Shown here: in pieces, positions 43,832-52,595 of the stretch | Layout: the number at the start of each line of letters is the position of its first letter | Position numbering within the stretch: position 1 is the first letter of the stretch | Source: Bacteroides sp. | GTDB lineage: Bacteria; Bacteroidota; Bacteroidia; Bacteroidales; Marinifilaceae | Assembly (NCBI GenBank): GCA_021771575.1 | Contig: JAETOX010000007.1 | Location: 1-57,358, forward strand | DNA: 57,358 nt | Direction: 5' to 3' | Translations under genes and position numbers: made by a program | The notes under the pieces: model-generated | The model's database searches: none | What the model was told of the DNA's origin: nothing | What the model saw: the letters and a program-made list of their open reading frames with translations, nothing else

Positions 43832-45343
43832 TCAGAATCCGAAATCATCCAGAATTACTTCTTTCTTTTCCGACTCTATAAAAGCTTTTGCCTGTAAATG
43901 TTCAGGATTTCCCTCTATATAAATGGCCCGGAAAGGCCTTACAGGACAGACGTACTCACAACCTCCGCAACCGACACATATATCCGGATTGACTGAAGGG
44001 ATGGTTAATCCATTTTTGTAGGGAACCATACTGACCGCTTGAGTCGGACAATGTTCGGAACAAGCACCGCAACTCGTTTCGTCGGCAAAAACGATACAGT
44101 TTTCCCGGACAAACACCACCCGCCCCATTTGCAGTTTGTGTTTTTCCTCTTTTGTCAAAGGCAATAAAGCACCATTCGGACATACCTCCGAACAAACGGT
44201 ACAATCGAAATTACAGAAACCATGTTCAAAATCCATTTTAGGTTGCATCATTCCTCCCAATCCATAGTCCATAAAAGCAGGTTTTAACACCTTTGACGGA
44301 CATTTGGCCACACAAAGATGGCAAGCGGTACAATGATCCAGAAGATGACGGGCACTCTGAGAGCCAGGAGGACTCAAGGGATGTTGTTTTTTCCAGGGTT
44401 TATTATTTTTTACGATGGTTTGTGCTTGTGCTAAAGCCTTATCGGGCAAAGCCATCACTAAGGCGCCGACGGTTGCGACAAACCGGCGTTTTGAGGTGTC
44501 GGTCTCCGGCTCCACTCGTTTTTTCTTCCAAGCAAACCGATACTTTATTCCTTGTTTGTGGCAGGCGGATAAACAATTAAAACAATCTACACAACGGCTA
44601 TGATCGATTTTTTTCGTTTTGCTATCAATACACGCCGCTTTACATTTTTTCTCACACAAACCGCAAGAGACACAGGCTTGCTTATCGATTTCAACCTTTC
44701 CCAGAGAATAGCGGGACAGAAAACCCAAAAATGTTCCAACGGGACATACGGTATTACACCAGGTACGCCCATACCTCCAAGCAAGCCACGTAATCACTCC
44801 AAAAGTCAATAATCCTACCACGAGAGAAACTCCGCTCAAGACATAGATATCTACATGGTAAAAGGTATAATTACCCAAACCATTGAATACCCAAGCCAGC
44901 AAATTGTTAAGAGCCAGATAAACCGGACGAAAAACATGTACAACCATTCGCCCGAAAGCACTGTATGGATCGAGCAAGCTTAACAAAACAGTAGCACCCG
45001 ATAAAAAGGCAATAACGACTATGATCAACACACCATATCGCAATGTCCGGTTTTCCCGGCTAAAAACATATCGTTTCTTCCGGTTTACTTTTTTTGCCAG
45101 CCAAGCTACTACATCCTGAAAAATACCTAATGGACAAATAACTGAACAATAAATACGTCCGAATACCAAGGTGACCAAGATTAAAGCAACGACGACAAGC
45201 AGGCTCCCGGCCAGCAAGGCAGGAACCAATTGCAGACGGGCTAAATTCAGCCATCCATCGGTCCATCCGGCAAAATCCAGAAAATAAAAGGTAAACAGTA
45301 AGCCTGTTATCCCAGCAAGCAGAAAGCGTAATTTTTTTAGCAT
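43832..45343 (-). CDS. NapH-NapG-like membrane iron-sulfur fusion protein
   Basis: The N-terminal 200 residues are a NapH/NosR-like quinol-dehydrogenase membrane module: four to five helices with CSVICPLGIFQD and CNTVCPVGTF motifs at the cytoplasmic side. A ferredoxin pair follows: CVSCGLCEKKCKAAC and CVDCFNCLSAC. At about 285-308 an internal KRRFVATVGALVMALPDKALA looks like a twin-arginine signal, then a NapG-like domain PPGSQ...CTACHLCVAKCP, CNFDCTVCSEVCP, CGACSEHCP and CVGCGGCEYVCP. So an H- and a G-type subunit seem joined in one chain of 503 residues. The start is ATG 45343; TTG 45349 is an alternative. Its partners are the DUF362 and S-like genes upstream. Confidence 0.88.
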   Translation of the reverse strand: MLKKLRFLLAGITGLLFTFYFLDFAGWTDGWLNLARLQLVPALLAGSLLVVVALILVTLVFGRIYCSVICPLGIFQDVVAWLAKKVNRKKRYVFSRENRTLRYGVLIIVVIAFLSGATVLLSLLDPYSAFGRMVVHVFRPVYLALNNLLAWVFNGLGNYTFYHVDIYVLSGVSLVVGLLTFGVITWLAWRYGRTWCNTVCPVGTFLGFLSRYSLGKVEIDKQACVSCGLCEKKCKAACIDSKTKKIDHSRCVDCFNCLSACHKQGIKYRFAWKKKRVEPETDTSKRRFVATVGALVMALPDKALAQAQTIVKNNKPWKKQHPLSPPGSQSARHLLDHCTACHLCVAKCPSKVLKPAFMDYGLGGMMQPKMDFEHGFCNFDCTVCSEVCPNGALLPLTKEEKHKLQMGRVVFVRENCIVFADETSCGACSEHCPTQAVSMVPYKNGLTIPSVNPDICVGCGGCEYVCPVRPFRAIYIEGNPEHLQAKAFIESEKKEVILDDFGF

Positions 45344-45384
45344 ACGCAAATGATTATTTTTCTATAAAAAAAAGCTTCGTAACC

Positions 45385-46317
45385 TCAGATTTTTATTCTT
45401 TTCACTTTCAGGCTATCGATATTCATGGTACCGACTTTCAGCTCTTCTCCTTTAGCTAAATGACCGACAACTTCCAAGGGCATCGCTTCCACCTGATTGA
45501 AAAATTTAGTAGCAGCCGTATCGACAGCAACGATGTCGGTTGACATAAATAAACTCTTCGTGAGCACGACGTCTGCAGCCGACTTTCCACGAGGGCCGTT
45601 GGTCTTCATCATTCGATAGGCATCCACCACATTCAGGATTGCCGGTTTATTGATTGTACAGATATCGGCGATACATTGCTGTAAATCGTTTTTGTGAAAA
45701 AATCCTCTATCCCAGACTATCCCCATGTGGTTTTTCATCGAAATTGTCATTTTCGCCCCACCATGGTTTTTCAGAATCGGCACATTGATCCACACATCGC
45801 AATCTAAAATGGCCTTGTGTACTTTTGCCGTTTTGAGGTTCTTTCCATGGGGTAAACTGACTTCGCGGTAGTAGGATTCCTCATGGGCCGGCATTACCTT
45901 TGCCCCGGCTGCTTTCGCCGCATCTTCTATGCCACTGTTTTTATAACATTTACGCCAATCGTCGCAGGTATGGTCGAATACCACCACCTCTTCAGCCCCA
46001 GCTGCAAAACATTGGTTAATAATTTCTACTATTAATTCCGGATTTGTATTTCCAGCCAGTTCCGGCACCTTGTCCCAACCGATATTCGGTTTTACAACCA
46101 CCTTTTGTCCGGGCTTCACAAACTTGCCAATACCACCAAATTCGGTGATCGCCCGGCGAAACATCTCTGCCGGTTCACCTCCCATCACCGCCACCAAATC
46201 ACAGTCGGCAGCCGACCCCGGTAAAGCGTGAGCCATAATATCCATTACACCATCCCATTTCAAGGTAGTTGCCACTCCCGTCAAAGCCAGTGTCTTCAAA
46301 AATTCTCGTCTATTCAT
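45385..46317 (-). CDS. DUF362-family protein with twin-arginine signal
   Basis: Exported protein of 310 residues; the leader MNRREFLKTLALTGVAT is a Tat signal, which suggests a folded, cofactor-bearing protein. DUF362 signatures are VVVKPNIGWDKVPELAGNTNPELI, INVPILKNHGGAKMTISMKNHMGI and FMSTDIVAVDTAATKFF. No ferredoxin Cys motif is present, unlike some members, so electron transfer probably occurs in the co-encoded Fe-S protein 41 bases downstream. The biochemical role of the family is not established; proximity to the NapHG-like fusion suggests an envelope redox complex. Confidence 0.88.
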   Translation of the reverse strand: MNRREFLKTLALTGVATTLKWDGVMDIMAHALPGSAADCDLVAVMGGEPAEMFRRAITEFGGIGKFVKPGQKVVVKPNIGWDKVPELAGNTNPELIVEIINQCFAAGAEEVVVFDHTCDDWRKCYKNSGIEDAAKAAGAKVMPAHEESYYREVSLPHGKNLKTAKVHKAILDCDVWINVPILKNHGGAKMTISMKNHMGIVWDRGFFHKNDLQQCIADICTINKPAILNVVDAYRMMKTNGPRGKSAADVVLTKSLFMSTDIVAVDTAATKFFNQVEAMPLEVVGHLAKGEELKVGTMNIDSLKVKRIKI

Positions 46318-46410
46318 AAATTCGGATCTATTTTCCAGTTACGCCGTCCCTGCTCTGTCGAACCAAGGCGAACGTACTGTTGTTTTCAAATGATTTCTGT
46401 TTTTCGACTC

Positions 46411-46932
46411 TCAAAGTTTATACCCGGCCAGGCATTTCAATACAAACCATCCGAGAAGGATCTGGATCGCCATTCCCGGATATCCCAGACGGAAATCCTG
46501 CACAGCAGCGTCCCATTCACCCGTCAACCCCCATTCGGCCAAGCTCCCGAAAAGCTGATAGATAACTACTACCGCTGTTATATGCAAAAGAGATAGTTTG
46601 GCTGTTTTTCCTGCAATCCAGGCAGCAGCGCAGGCCAAGAGAGAAGATTTGACCAAAAGCACCGGCAATACAACCAACGAAGGCATTCCAAACAAAAAAT
46701 AATTGCACAGAGGCGATAAAATGGCTGTCAATAACCCTACTTTCAAACCAAATTTATAAGCCCCGATCAGCGTAAAGAAATAAATGGGCAAGAGGATCTT
46801 TCCTCCTTCAGGTACCAGATGACACAACTGAGGCAATAAAATATTCCCAGCTACAAAAAGAATAGCAAACAAATAAGTCCGCACATTAGCGGCAGAAAGA
46901 CGAATCTGCCGGAATTGAACAACTGCTGTCAT
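46411..46932 (-). CDS. Small membrane protein resembling an ECF-transporter S component
   Basis: Integral membrane protein of 173 residues with about five to six helices (YLFAILFVAGNILLPQL, LLPIYFFTLIGAYKFGLKVGLLTAILSP, VVLPVLLVKSSLLACAAAWIAG, ITAVVVIYQLFGSL, MAIQILLGWFVLKCL). The size and the pattern around LLPIYFF..GxKxGLLxAxLSP resemble vitamin-type S components; no energising ABC subunits are nearby. It starts the operon with the DUF362 and Fe-S genes, so a role with that redox module is likely. The functional call is tentative. Confidence 0.65.
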   Translation of the reverse strand: MTAVVQFRQIRLSAANVRTYLFAILFVAGNILLPQLCHLVPEGGKILLPIYFFTLIGAYKFGLKVGLLTAILSPLCNYFLFGMPSLVVLPVLLVKSSLLACAAAWIAGKTAKLSLLHITAVVVIYQLFGSLAEWGLTGEWDAAVQDFRLGYPGMAIQILLGWFVLKCLAGYKL

Positions 46933-47008
46933 TTTTTTATATTTTTAATTTAACACCTCAAATATACATTTTTTGAAATTATTCCTATAGCATTAAAAAG
47001 AAACTTTC

Positions 47009-47016
47009 TATCTTTG
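47009..47016 (+). promoter_or_regulatory. -7 promoter box immediately before yccF
   Basis: TATCTTTG matches TAnnTTTG and ends only 4 bases before the ATG at 47021. If it is used, the message would start at or next to the start codon. Confidence 0.45.
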
Positions 47017-47020
47017 GAAT

Positions 47021-47389
47021 ATGAAAATCTTAGGAAATATTATCTGGCTGGTATTCGGAGGCCTTATCGTGGCCCTGCAATATTTTATTTCGAGCGTCGG
47101 GTTATTCATCACGATCATCGGAATCCCATTCGGTTTGCAAACCATAAAACTAGGAATCCTGGCTTTATGGCCTTTCGGCAGCGAAGTGGTTCACCTAGAA
47201 TCACCGCATGGTTGTTTGGCTACACTCATGAATATCATCTGGTTTTTTATCGGGGGAATATGGATTTTTCTTTCCCACATTTTTTGGGGTGTATTATTTT
47301 GTATTACTATTATCGGTATTCCATTCGGCCTGCAACATTTCAAACTGGCGGGCTTGGCACTTACTCCATTCGGACACGAGGTGAGATGA
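47021..47389 (+). CDS. yccF: YccF-family inner-membrane protein
   Basis: Small membrane protein of 122 residues built as an internal duplication: NIIWLVFGG...ITIIGIPFGLQTIKLGILAL in the first half and NIIWFFIGG...ITIIGIPFGLQHFKLAGLAL in the second. This is the hallmark of the YccF domain. Four membrane helices are expected. No function is established for the family. No alternative start fits, so the short distance to the -7 box implies a very short leader or an unused box. Confidence 0.9.
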   Translation: MKILGNIIWLVFGGLIVALQYFISSVGLFITIIGIPFGLQTIKLGILALWPFGSEVVHLESPHGCLATLMNIIWFFIGGIWIFLSHIFWGVLFCITIIGIPFGLQHFKLAGLALTPFGHEVR

Positions 47390-47413
47390 CAGCTGACAGA
47401 TGGAGAGGATTTC

Positions 47414-48022
47414 TCATACCAGTAGAATGCTGATTGCAATACCACAGTAAATGAAGGCTTCTGCCACATTTACGCCTAATGCTATCCGTGGATTTTGCAT
47501 CAGACGGCGGGCCAAGCGATCAGCCAGAACAGCTACTACAGAAAAAATCAGAAAAGCCTGTACCATAAATATCAATCCCAGTAGTAACATCTGAGGTATC
47601 GGATTTTCTATTTCTTTATTGATAAATTGAGGGAAAAAAGCCAGAAAAAATAAAATCACTTTGGGATTAAGTACATTCATCAGAATACCTTTCCGGTAAA
47701 GTTTTCCGCTAACAGCTTGTATTGTATTTAGTTCAAAATGGTTTTTATACCGCGCCAGGAAAGCTTTTATGCCCAGATACAGCAAATAAGCCGCTCCGGC
47801 AAATTTAAGGATGGTGAAAGCAACCGGAGAGTTCATCAACAAAACGGACACTCCCAAGCTGACTGCCGCCACATGGACTATCAAACCGGTGCACAAACCG
47901 GCAGCAAATACAATGCCTGCTTTCTGGCCCCGTGTTATACTTTGCGTAATGACAAATAAAATATCCGGCCCAGGCATCAGTGTCAAAAGCACCGCAGCAC
48001 TGATAAAACCCCACAAATTCAT
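47414..48022 (-). CDS. LysE/RhtB-family amino-acid exporter
   Basis: Inner-membrane exporter of 202 residues from ATG 48022 (MNLWGFISAAVLLTLMPGPD); the longer frame to 48064 adds a polar leader that does not fit. The LysE signature PGPDILFVITQSITRGQKAGI is at 18-38, then six hydrophobic segments with AGAAYLLYLGIKAF and GILMNVLNPKVILFFLAFFPQF, both diagnostic. Substrates in this family range over basic, neutral and acidic amino acids; nothing here narrows it. It converges with yccF without a clear terminator. Confidence 0.93.
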   Translation of the reverse strand: MNLWGFISAAVLLTLMPGPDILFVITQSITRGQKAGIVFAAGLCTGLIVHVAAVSLGVSVLLMNSPVAFTILKFAGAAYLLYLGIKAFLARYKNHFELNTIQAVSGKLYRKGILMNVLNPKVILFFLAFFPQFINKEIENPIPQMLLLGLIFMVQAFLIFSVVAVLADRLARRLMQNPRIALGVNVAEAFIYCGIAISILLV

Positions 48023-48199
48023 AAATGACAGATTTTTTTTAAGGATTATATATAAAATCCTCAAATATAAAAGTATTTTTGCGAGTATACTAACATACTC
48101 CTGTATAAATGTACAAATGTAATCATGTACCTATGAGGGTATGAGATTCCATCGGTACATCAGCACATGGATAGATCAGTACATTTAAATTAATTTATT

Positions 48200-48751
48200 A
48201 TGATTTCGTCTATACTTTTTATTGTCATTATCCTGTATGCTATCATCGCTTACAACAATCTAACCCGCAAAAGAAATAATGTTGACAATGCTTTCGGTTC
48301 TATTGATGCCATGCTGAAAAAACGTTTCGATTTGATCCCTAATCTGGTCGCAACCATACAGCAATATGCCGACCATGAAAAAGCAACTTTTACCCAGATA
48401 ACAGCATTACGCACCAAAAGTTATGATCAGTTGGGTGAGAGTGAAAAGGCAGAGTTCGACCGGACATTCAATGCTGCGCGCCGCAGTTTTTTTATGGTAG
48501 CAGAGAACTACCCCCAACTACGTGCTTCTGAAAATTTCATGCACCTTCAACGGGCACTGAATGAAACTGAAGAACAGTTATCGGCATCCCGGCGCACTTA
48601 TAATGCTGCCGTTACGGACTATAACAATGCCGTGATGACTTTTCCTTCCAGCATTGTAGCCAATATTTTCAGTTTCACTAAAAAAGAGGTGTTAACTATT
48701 CCGGAAGAAGAAAGAAGTGCCCCAAACGTTAAAAAATTATTTCAATCATAA
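48200..48751 (+). CDS. LemA-family protein (copy 1)
   Basis: Membrane-anchored helical-bundle protein of 183 residues: one N-terminal segment (MISSILFIVIILYAIIAYN) and then the LemA core with NNVDNAFGSIDAMLKKRFDLIPNLVATIQQYADHE and RRTYNAAVTDYNNAVMTFPSSIVANIF. The function of LemA is not established. It is followed without a gap by a DUF3137 gene. A second LemA gene lies 2.6 kb downstream; the two differ clearly, so this is an old duplication. The 177 bases upstream contain several GTACA repeats. Confidence 0.93.
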   Translation: MISSILFIVIILYAIIAYNNLTRKRNNVDNAFGSIDAMLKKRFDLIPNLVATIQQYADHEKATFTQITALRTKSYDQLGESEKAEFDRTFNAARRSFFMVAENYPQLRASENFMHLQRALNETEEQLSASRRTYNAAVTDYNNAVMTFPSSIVANIFSFTKKEVLTIPEEERSAPNVKKLFQS

Positions 48752-49681
48752 ATGGAACCCAATTTTGCCACTCTTTATGAAAGTCTGCGTCCTACTTTGG
48801 AACAACTGGAAGCCAAAAGACTGGAACTAAAAAGTAAGGGAACCAAAACGGGGCTGATTGCCGGAGGGATTTGTTTGCTGATCGGTTGCGCCATTACAAT
48901 CTGGAGCAATACAAGCCCTATCGGCCTGGCGATATCGCTGATTATCGGTTTGCTTGTCTTTGCAGGCTGTATTCACAGTCAATCAAGTGAACTATGTGCT
49001 TATTATAAACGAAATATTATCGCCACTTTGGTGACTCATCTTTGTCCCAATGCCCGATACCAGCCGGAACAAGGTATTTCCGAACAAATCTTTATAAAAA
49101 GCGGTCTGTTTTCGACCCCACCAGACCGTTATCACAGCGAAGACCTGATTTCCGGACAAATCGATAAAACCGTATTTCTCTGTTCGGAGATCGTCGCAGA
49201 AGAAAAAAGAGTAACCCATGACAACAAAGGACATACGCATACTCATTGGGTAGATATTTTCCATGGTTTTTTCTTTGTCGCCGATTTTCAAAAAGATTTC
49301 CAAGGACAAACGCTGGTTTTCCGCAATACCTGGATTAAACTTCGACCAGGAAGACAACGGGTAAAACTGGAAAATTCGGAGTTCGAGAAAAGTTTTGATG
49401 TTTATTCTACTGATCAGGTAGAAGCCCGGTACCTGCTTACCCCCCGGATGATGGAACAGTTATTGACTCTCGACCGAAAGTTTCCAGGCAAAATAACGGT
49501 TAGCTTTTATAACTCCAATGTGATCATTGCCATTCCGGATTCCAGAAATCATTTTGAGACAAATATCTGGAAATCCCAGCTTCATAATACTGATATTCAG
49601 CAGGAATTTCAAACCCTGGTCACACTTCTCAGTATTGTGAACGACCTGAATCTGAATCTTCGGATATGGACAAAAGAGTAG
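48752..49681 (+). CDS. DUF3137-family membrane protein
   Basis: Protein of 309 residues whose start codon directly abuts the lemA stop, so the two are surely cotranscribed. Two adjacent membrane segments (GLIAGGICLLIGCAITIW and IGLAISLIIGLLVFAGCI, about 32-72) are followed by a cytosolic or envelope domain with DLISGQIDKTVFLCSEI, the HGFFFVADF strand and LTPRMMEQLLTLDRKFPG, as in DUF3137. The function is unknown; the lemA-DUF3137 pairing recurs in bacteria and suggests that the two proteins work together in the membrane. Confidence 0.85.
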   Translation: MEPNFATLYESLRPTLEQLEAKRLELKSKGTKTGLIAGGICLLIGCAITIWSNTSPIGLAISLIIGLLVFAGCIHSQSSELCAYYKRNIIATLVTHLCPNARYQPEQGISEQIFIKSGLFSTPPDRYHSEDLISGQIDKTVFLCSEIVAEEKRVTHDNKGHTHTHWVDIFHGFFFVADFQKDFQGQTLVFRNTWIKLRPGRQRVKLENSEFEKSFDVYSTDQVEARYLLTPRMMEQLLTLDRKFPGKITVSFYNSNVIIAIPDSRNHFETNIWKSQLHNTDIQQEFQTLVTLLSIVNDLNLNLRIWTKE

Positions 49682-49746
49682 AGCACTTAAAAACAAACTT
49701 TCAATACCCGAATACGTTATATAGCTAATAAACTTTGCATCCGCTT

Positions 49747-50700
49747 ATGCTATTGAATCTTATTTTTCTAATTGCAGGTCTGATTATCCTGATGTACGGG
49801 GCCAATTTTCTGGTTGACGGAGGAGCTGCCCTCGCTCATCGGTTAAGGATATCTACTATGGTAATCGGCCTGACGGTCGTTGCTTTCGGTACCTCGACAC
49901 CGGAATTAGTAGTCAATATCGTATCTTCTGCCGACGGTAGCTCAGCTCTGGCATTGGGGAATGTTTTAGGGAGTAACATTTTCAACGTACTGGCAATCCT
50001 GGGTACTACCGCTTTGATTACTCCCTTAAGTGTTACCAAGACCACAACGTGGGTGGAAATCCCTCTGGCAGTTTTTGCCGCCATATTGGTACTGATTCTG
50101 GTTAATGGAGAACCCAGCGATACGATCACCCGGGCTGAAGGAATCTGTCTGCTTTGTTTTTTCGTGATCTTCCTGTCATACACCCTGGTGTTGGCCAAGT
50201 ATGGCGTAGCAGGTAATGGAGAAGAAGTAACCATCAAGAATTACACTTTAGGAAAATCGATTCTTTTTATCCTACTAGGACTAGCCGGTTTGGTCGGAGG
50301 AGGCCGGCTGCTGGTAACCAATGCTGTACACATTGCTGAAAACCTGGGTATATCCGAAAGGATTATCGGTTTGACCATAGTTTCCATCGGCACCTCCTTA
50401 CCAGAACTAGCCACCTCGATCATCGCCGCCCGTAAACGAAATGCCGACATAGCTATTGGTAACGTAGTGGGGTCGAATCTTTTCAACACGTTCCTAATCC
50501 TGGGTACTTCAGCAACAATCACTCCTGTGCGAACACCAGCCGGCAGCACAACCGATCTGGTTGTCAACATCATCGCTTCGGGCTTGTTGTTTCTATTTAT
50601 TTTCACAGGAAAAGGACGAAAAATCAATCGTTGGGAAGGGGCTGTTTTTCTGGCATTATATATCGGATATCTGATTTTTATCCTGAACAAAATTGAATAA
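49747..50700 (+). CDS. CaCA-family sodium/calcium exchanger (YrbG-like)
   Basis: Ten-helix antiporter of 317 residues made of two inverted alpha-repeats. Repeat 1 is GTSTPELVVNIVSSADGSSALALGNVLGSNIFNVLAILG and repeat 2 is GTSLPELATSIIAARKRNADIAIGNVVGSNLFNTFLILG; both hold the Glu and Asn/Ser residues that line the ion site. ATG 49747 is preferred to TTG 49735, which lies inside a TTTG promoter-like box. It sits between two LemA units, perhaps by chance. It exports calcium using sodium or proton gradients. Confidence 0.95.
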   Translation: MLLNLIFLIAGLIILMYGANFLVDGGAALAHRLRISTMVIGLTVVAFGTSTPELVVNIVSSADGSSALALGNVLGSNIFNVLAILGTTALITPLSVTKTTTWVEIPLAVFAAILVLILVNGEPSDTITRAEGICLLCFFVIFLSYTLVLAKYGVAGNGEEVTIKNYTLGKSILFILLGLAGLVGGGRLLVTNAVHIAENLGISERIIGLTIVSIGTSLPELATSIIAARKRNADIAIGNVVGSNLFNTFLILGTSATITPVRTPAGSTTDLVVNIIASGLLFLFIFTGKGRKINRWEGAVFLALYIGYLIFILNKIE

Positions 50701-50737
50701 TTTAATCATCCGATTCACGATAAAAGAGAGATTTCAC

Positions 50738-50745
50738 TAATTTTG
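50738..50745 (+). promoter_or_regulatory. -7 promoter box of the second lemA operon
   Basis: TAATTTTG matches TAnnTTTG 31 bases before the ATG at 50777, suggesting that the lemA-TPM-TPM unit can be transcribed by itself. Confidence 0.5.
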
Positions 50746-50776
50746 TATAATAAACTAATAATAAATTATTACGAAA

Positions 50777-51367
50777 ATGAAAAAAGGGTATATCGTTCTG
50801 ATTGTCATCGCCATCATTGTGCTGGGGATTTTCTTTTGGTTTAAAGGTTCGTACAATGGTATGGTAAATATGCGTGAAGAAGTAGCGGCTCAATGGTCGA
50901 ATGTCGAAAACCAATATCAACGCCGTCTCGATCTGATTCCTAATTTGGTAAATACCGTAAAAGGGTATGCCTCACACGAAGAAAATACGCTGACCGATGT
51001 AGTCAATGCCCGGGCCAAAGCCACACAAATGCAGATCAATCTGGACCAATTGGATGAAGCCAGCATAAAGAAACTCAACAACGTACAAGGAGAATTATCT
51101 TCGGCACTTTCCCGTTTGCTGGCAATCTCAGAAAACTATCCGGATCTGAAAGCCAACCAGAATTTTCTGGATTTACAAGCCCAACTGGAAGGTACGGAAA
51201 ACCGCATTGCCGTTGAACGCCGCAAATTCAACGATGTAGCTCGCAGTTATAATGCCTACATCCAGCAATTTCCCAAAAATATCCTGGCGGGCATGTTCGG
51301 TTTTACACCGAAACCTTATTTCGAAGCCAATGCTGGAGCCGAAAACGCCCCTAAAGTAGAATTTTAA
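50777..51367 (+). CDS. LemA-family protein (copy 2)
   Basis: LemA protein of 196 residues: membrane anchor YIVLIVIAIIVLGIFFWF, then the helical core with VAAQWSNVENQYQRRLDLIPNLVNTVKGYASHEENTL and NRIAVERRKFNDVARSYNAYIQQFPKNILAGMFGF. The C-terminal tail is short and acidic (EANAGAENAPKVEF). Two TPM-domain genes follow at 10 and 12 bases, the widespread lemA-TPM arrangement. Compared with copy 1 it is closer to the standard LemA sequence. The function of the family is not established. Confidence 0.95.
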   Translation: MKKGYIVLIVIAIIVLGIFFWFKGSYNGMVNMREEVAAQWSNVENQYQRRLDLIPNLVNTVKGYASHEENTLTDVVNARAKATQMQINLDQLDEASIKKLNNVQGELSSALSRLLAISENYPDLKANQNFLDLQAQLEGTENRIAVERRKFNDVARSYNAYIQQFPKNILAGMFGFTPKPYFEANAGAENAPKVEF

Positions 51368-51377
51368 TTCAATTTGT

Positions 51378-51815
51378 ATGTCCCCATCCAGTTATTTCAC
51401 ATCCGAACAAAAGGCAACCATGGTGGCAGCCATCCAGGAAGCTGAAAAAAATACTTCCGGAGAAATCCGTATCCATTTTGATAATCATACCAAAAAGGAA
51501 GTACTCGACCGGGCGGCAGAAGTTTTTGCCGAACTAAAAATGCATAAGACAGCTTTACGAAATGGGGTATTGATTTACGTCGCTTTACAGGACCACCGTC
51601 TGGCTATCCTGGGAGATGCCGGCATAAATAGTAAAGTGCCTGCGAATTTTTGGGATGCAATCAAAAACCGGATGGTTGAAAAGTGTAAGACCGGCCTCAT
51701 CTGCGAGGCTGTATGTGAAGCGGCGATTGCTGTAGGGAAACAACTCAAAACCTTTTTTCCCTACGAAGCAGGCGATGTTAACGAACTTCCGGACGATATC
51801 TCATTTAAGGATTAA
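51378..51815 (+). CDS. TPM-domain protein, soluble
   Basis: Cytosolic protein of 145 residues with a single TPM domain and no signal peptide or membrane segment: FTSEQKATMVAAIQEAEKNTSGEIRIHF, AAEVFAELKMHKTALRNGVLIYVAL and the GDAGINSKVPANFWD block. It lies between lemA and a secreted TPM gene with 10- and 12-base gaps. Paired TPM genes of this kind are common after lemA; TPM domains have been linked to photosystem repair in plants, where a phosphatase activity was reported, but a bacterial role is not settled. Confidence 0.9.
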   Translation: MSPSSYFTSEQKATMVAAIQEAEKNTSGEIRIHFDNHTKKEVLDRAAEVFAELKMHKTALRNGVLIYVALQDHRLAILGDAGINSKVPANFWDAIKNRMVEKCKTGLICEAVCEAAIAVGKQLKTFFPYEAGDVNELPDDISFKD

Positions 51816-51827
51816 AAAGGCCCCATT

Positions 51828-52595
51828 ATGAAATATTTATATTCTTTATTCGCAGTTCTGATTTTCTTCCTCACGGCAGGAGCCCAAGATTTTCCGGAAC
51901 CCATGATACCCCGACAGATCGTAAACGATTTTACGGGTCTGTTCACGTCCCAACAAAAAAATGCACTGGAACAGAAACTCAGAAATTTCAACGATACTTC
52001 TTCTACTCAAATTGCTGTAGTCACCGTTCCCAGCCTTCAGGGATACGATCCCAACGATTACGCCCAGCGCCTGGCCGAAAAATGGGGAATCGGGCAGAAA
52101 GGAAAAGATAACGGTATTTTGATCCTGGTAAAGCCTAAAACACAACGTGAAAAAGGCCAGGTAGCCATAGCTGTCGGTTATGGCCTGGAAGGAGTGGTAC
52201 CCGATGCGATTGCTTCACGGATTGTCCGGAACGAAATTATCCCAGAATTCCAACAAGCTAATTATTATGCCGGTATCGATAAAGCGACAAATGTACTGAT
52301 GCAGCTAAGCGGTGGTGAATTCACCGCCGAACAATACGCAAACAAAGACAGAGAGGGTGCCGGCACTTTGATTTTTCTCCCTTTGCTCATTATCTTCCTC
52401 CTCCCTCTCCTTTTCAGAAGGCGGAGAGGATATACCACCGGTAGCCATGGCAGCGGCGGAGTTCCCCCGATTTTCTTCGGCGGTCTGGGGAGAGGCGGTG
52501 GAAGCAGCTTTGGCTCATTCAGCGGAGGAGGAGGTTCCTTCGGTGGTTTCGGTGGTGGTAGTTTTGGAGGAGGAGGGGCCAGCGGGAGTTGGTAA
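51828..52595 (+). CDS. TPM-domain membrane protein with glycine-rich tail (YgcG-like)
   Basis: Exported protein of 255 residues: signal peptide ending LTAGAQ, TPM domain (about 30-165: VNDFTGLFTSQQKNALEQKL, IAVVTVPSLQGYDPNDYAQRLAEKWGIG, GYGLEGVVPDAIASRIV), a transmembrane segment LIFLPLLIIFLLPLLF, RRRR stop-transfer, and a Gly/Ser/Phe-rich tail of about 50 residues (GGGGSFGGFGGGSFGGGG). The tail should lie in the cytoplasm and could be sticky or flexible. Its stop codon lies at the edge of the shared terminator hairpin. Confidence 0.93.
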   Translation: MKYLYSLFAVLIFFLTAGAQDFPEPMIPRQIVNDFTGLFTSQQKNALEQKLRNFNDTSSTQIAVVTVPSLQGYDPNDYAQRLAEKWGIGQKGKDNGILILVKPKTQREKGQVAIAVGYGLEGVVPDAIASRIVRNEIIPEFQQANYYAGIDKATNVLMQLSGGEFTAEQYANKDREGAGTLIFLPLLIIFLLPLLFRRRRGYTTGSHGSGGVPPIFFGGLGRGGGSSFGSFSGGGGSFGGFGGGSFGGGGASGSW

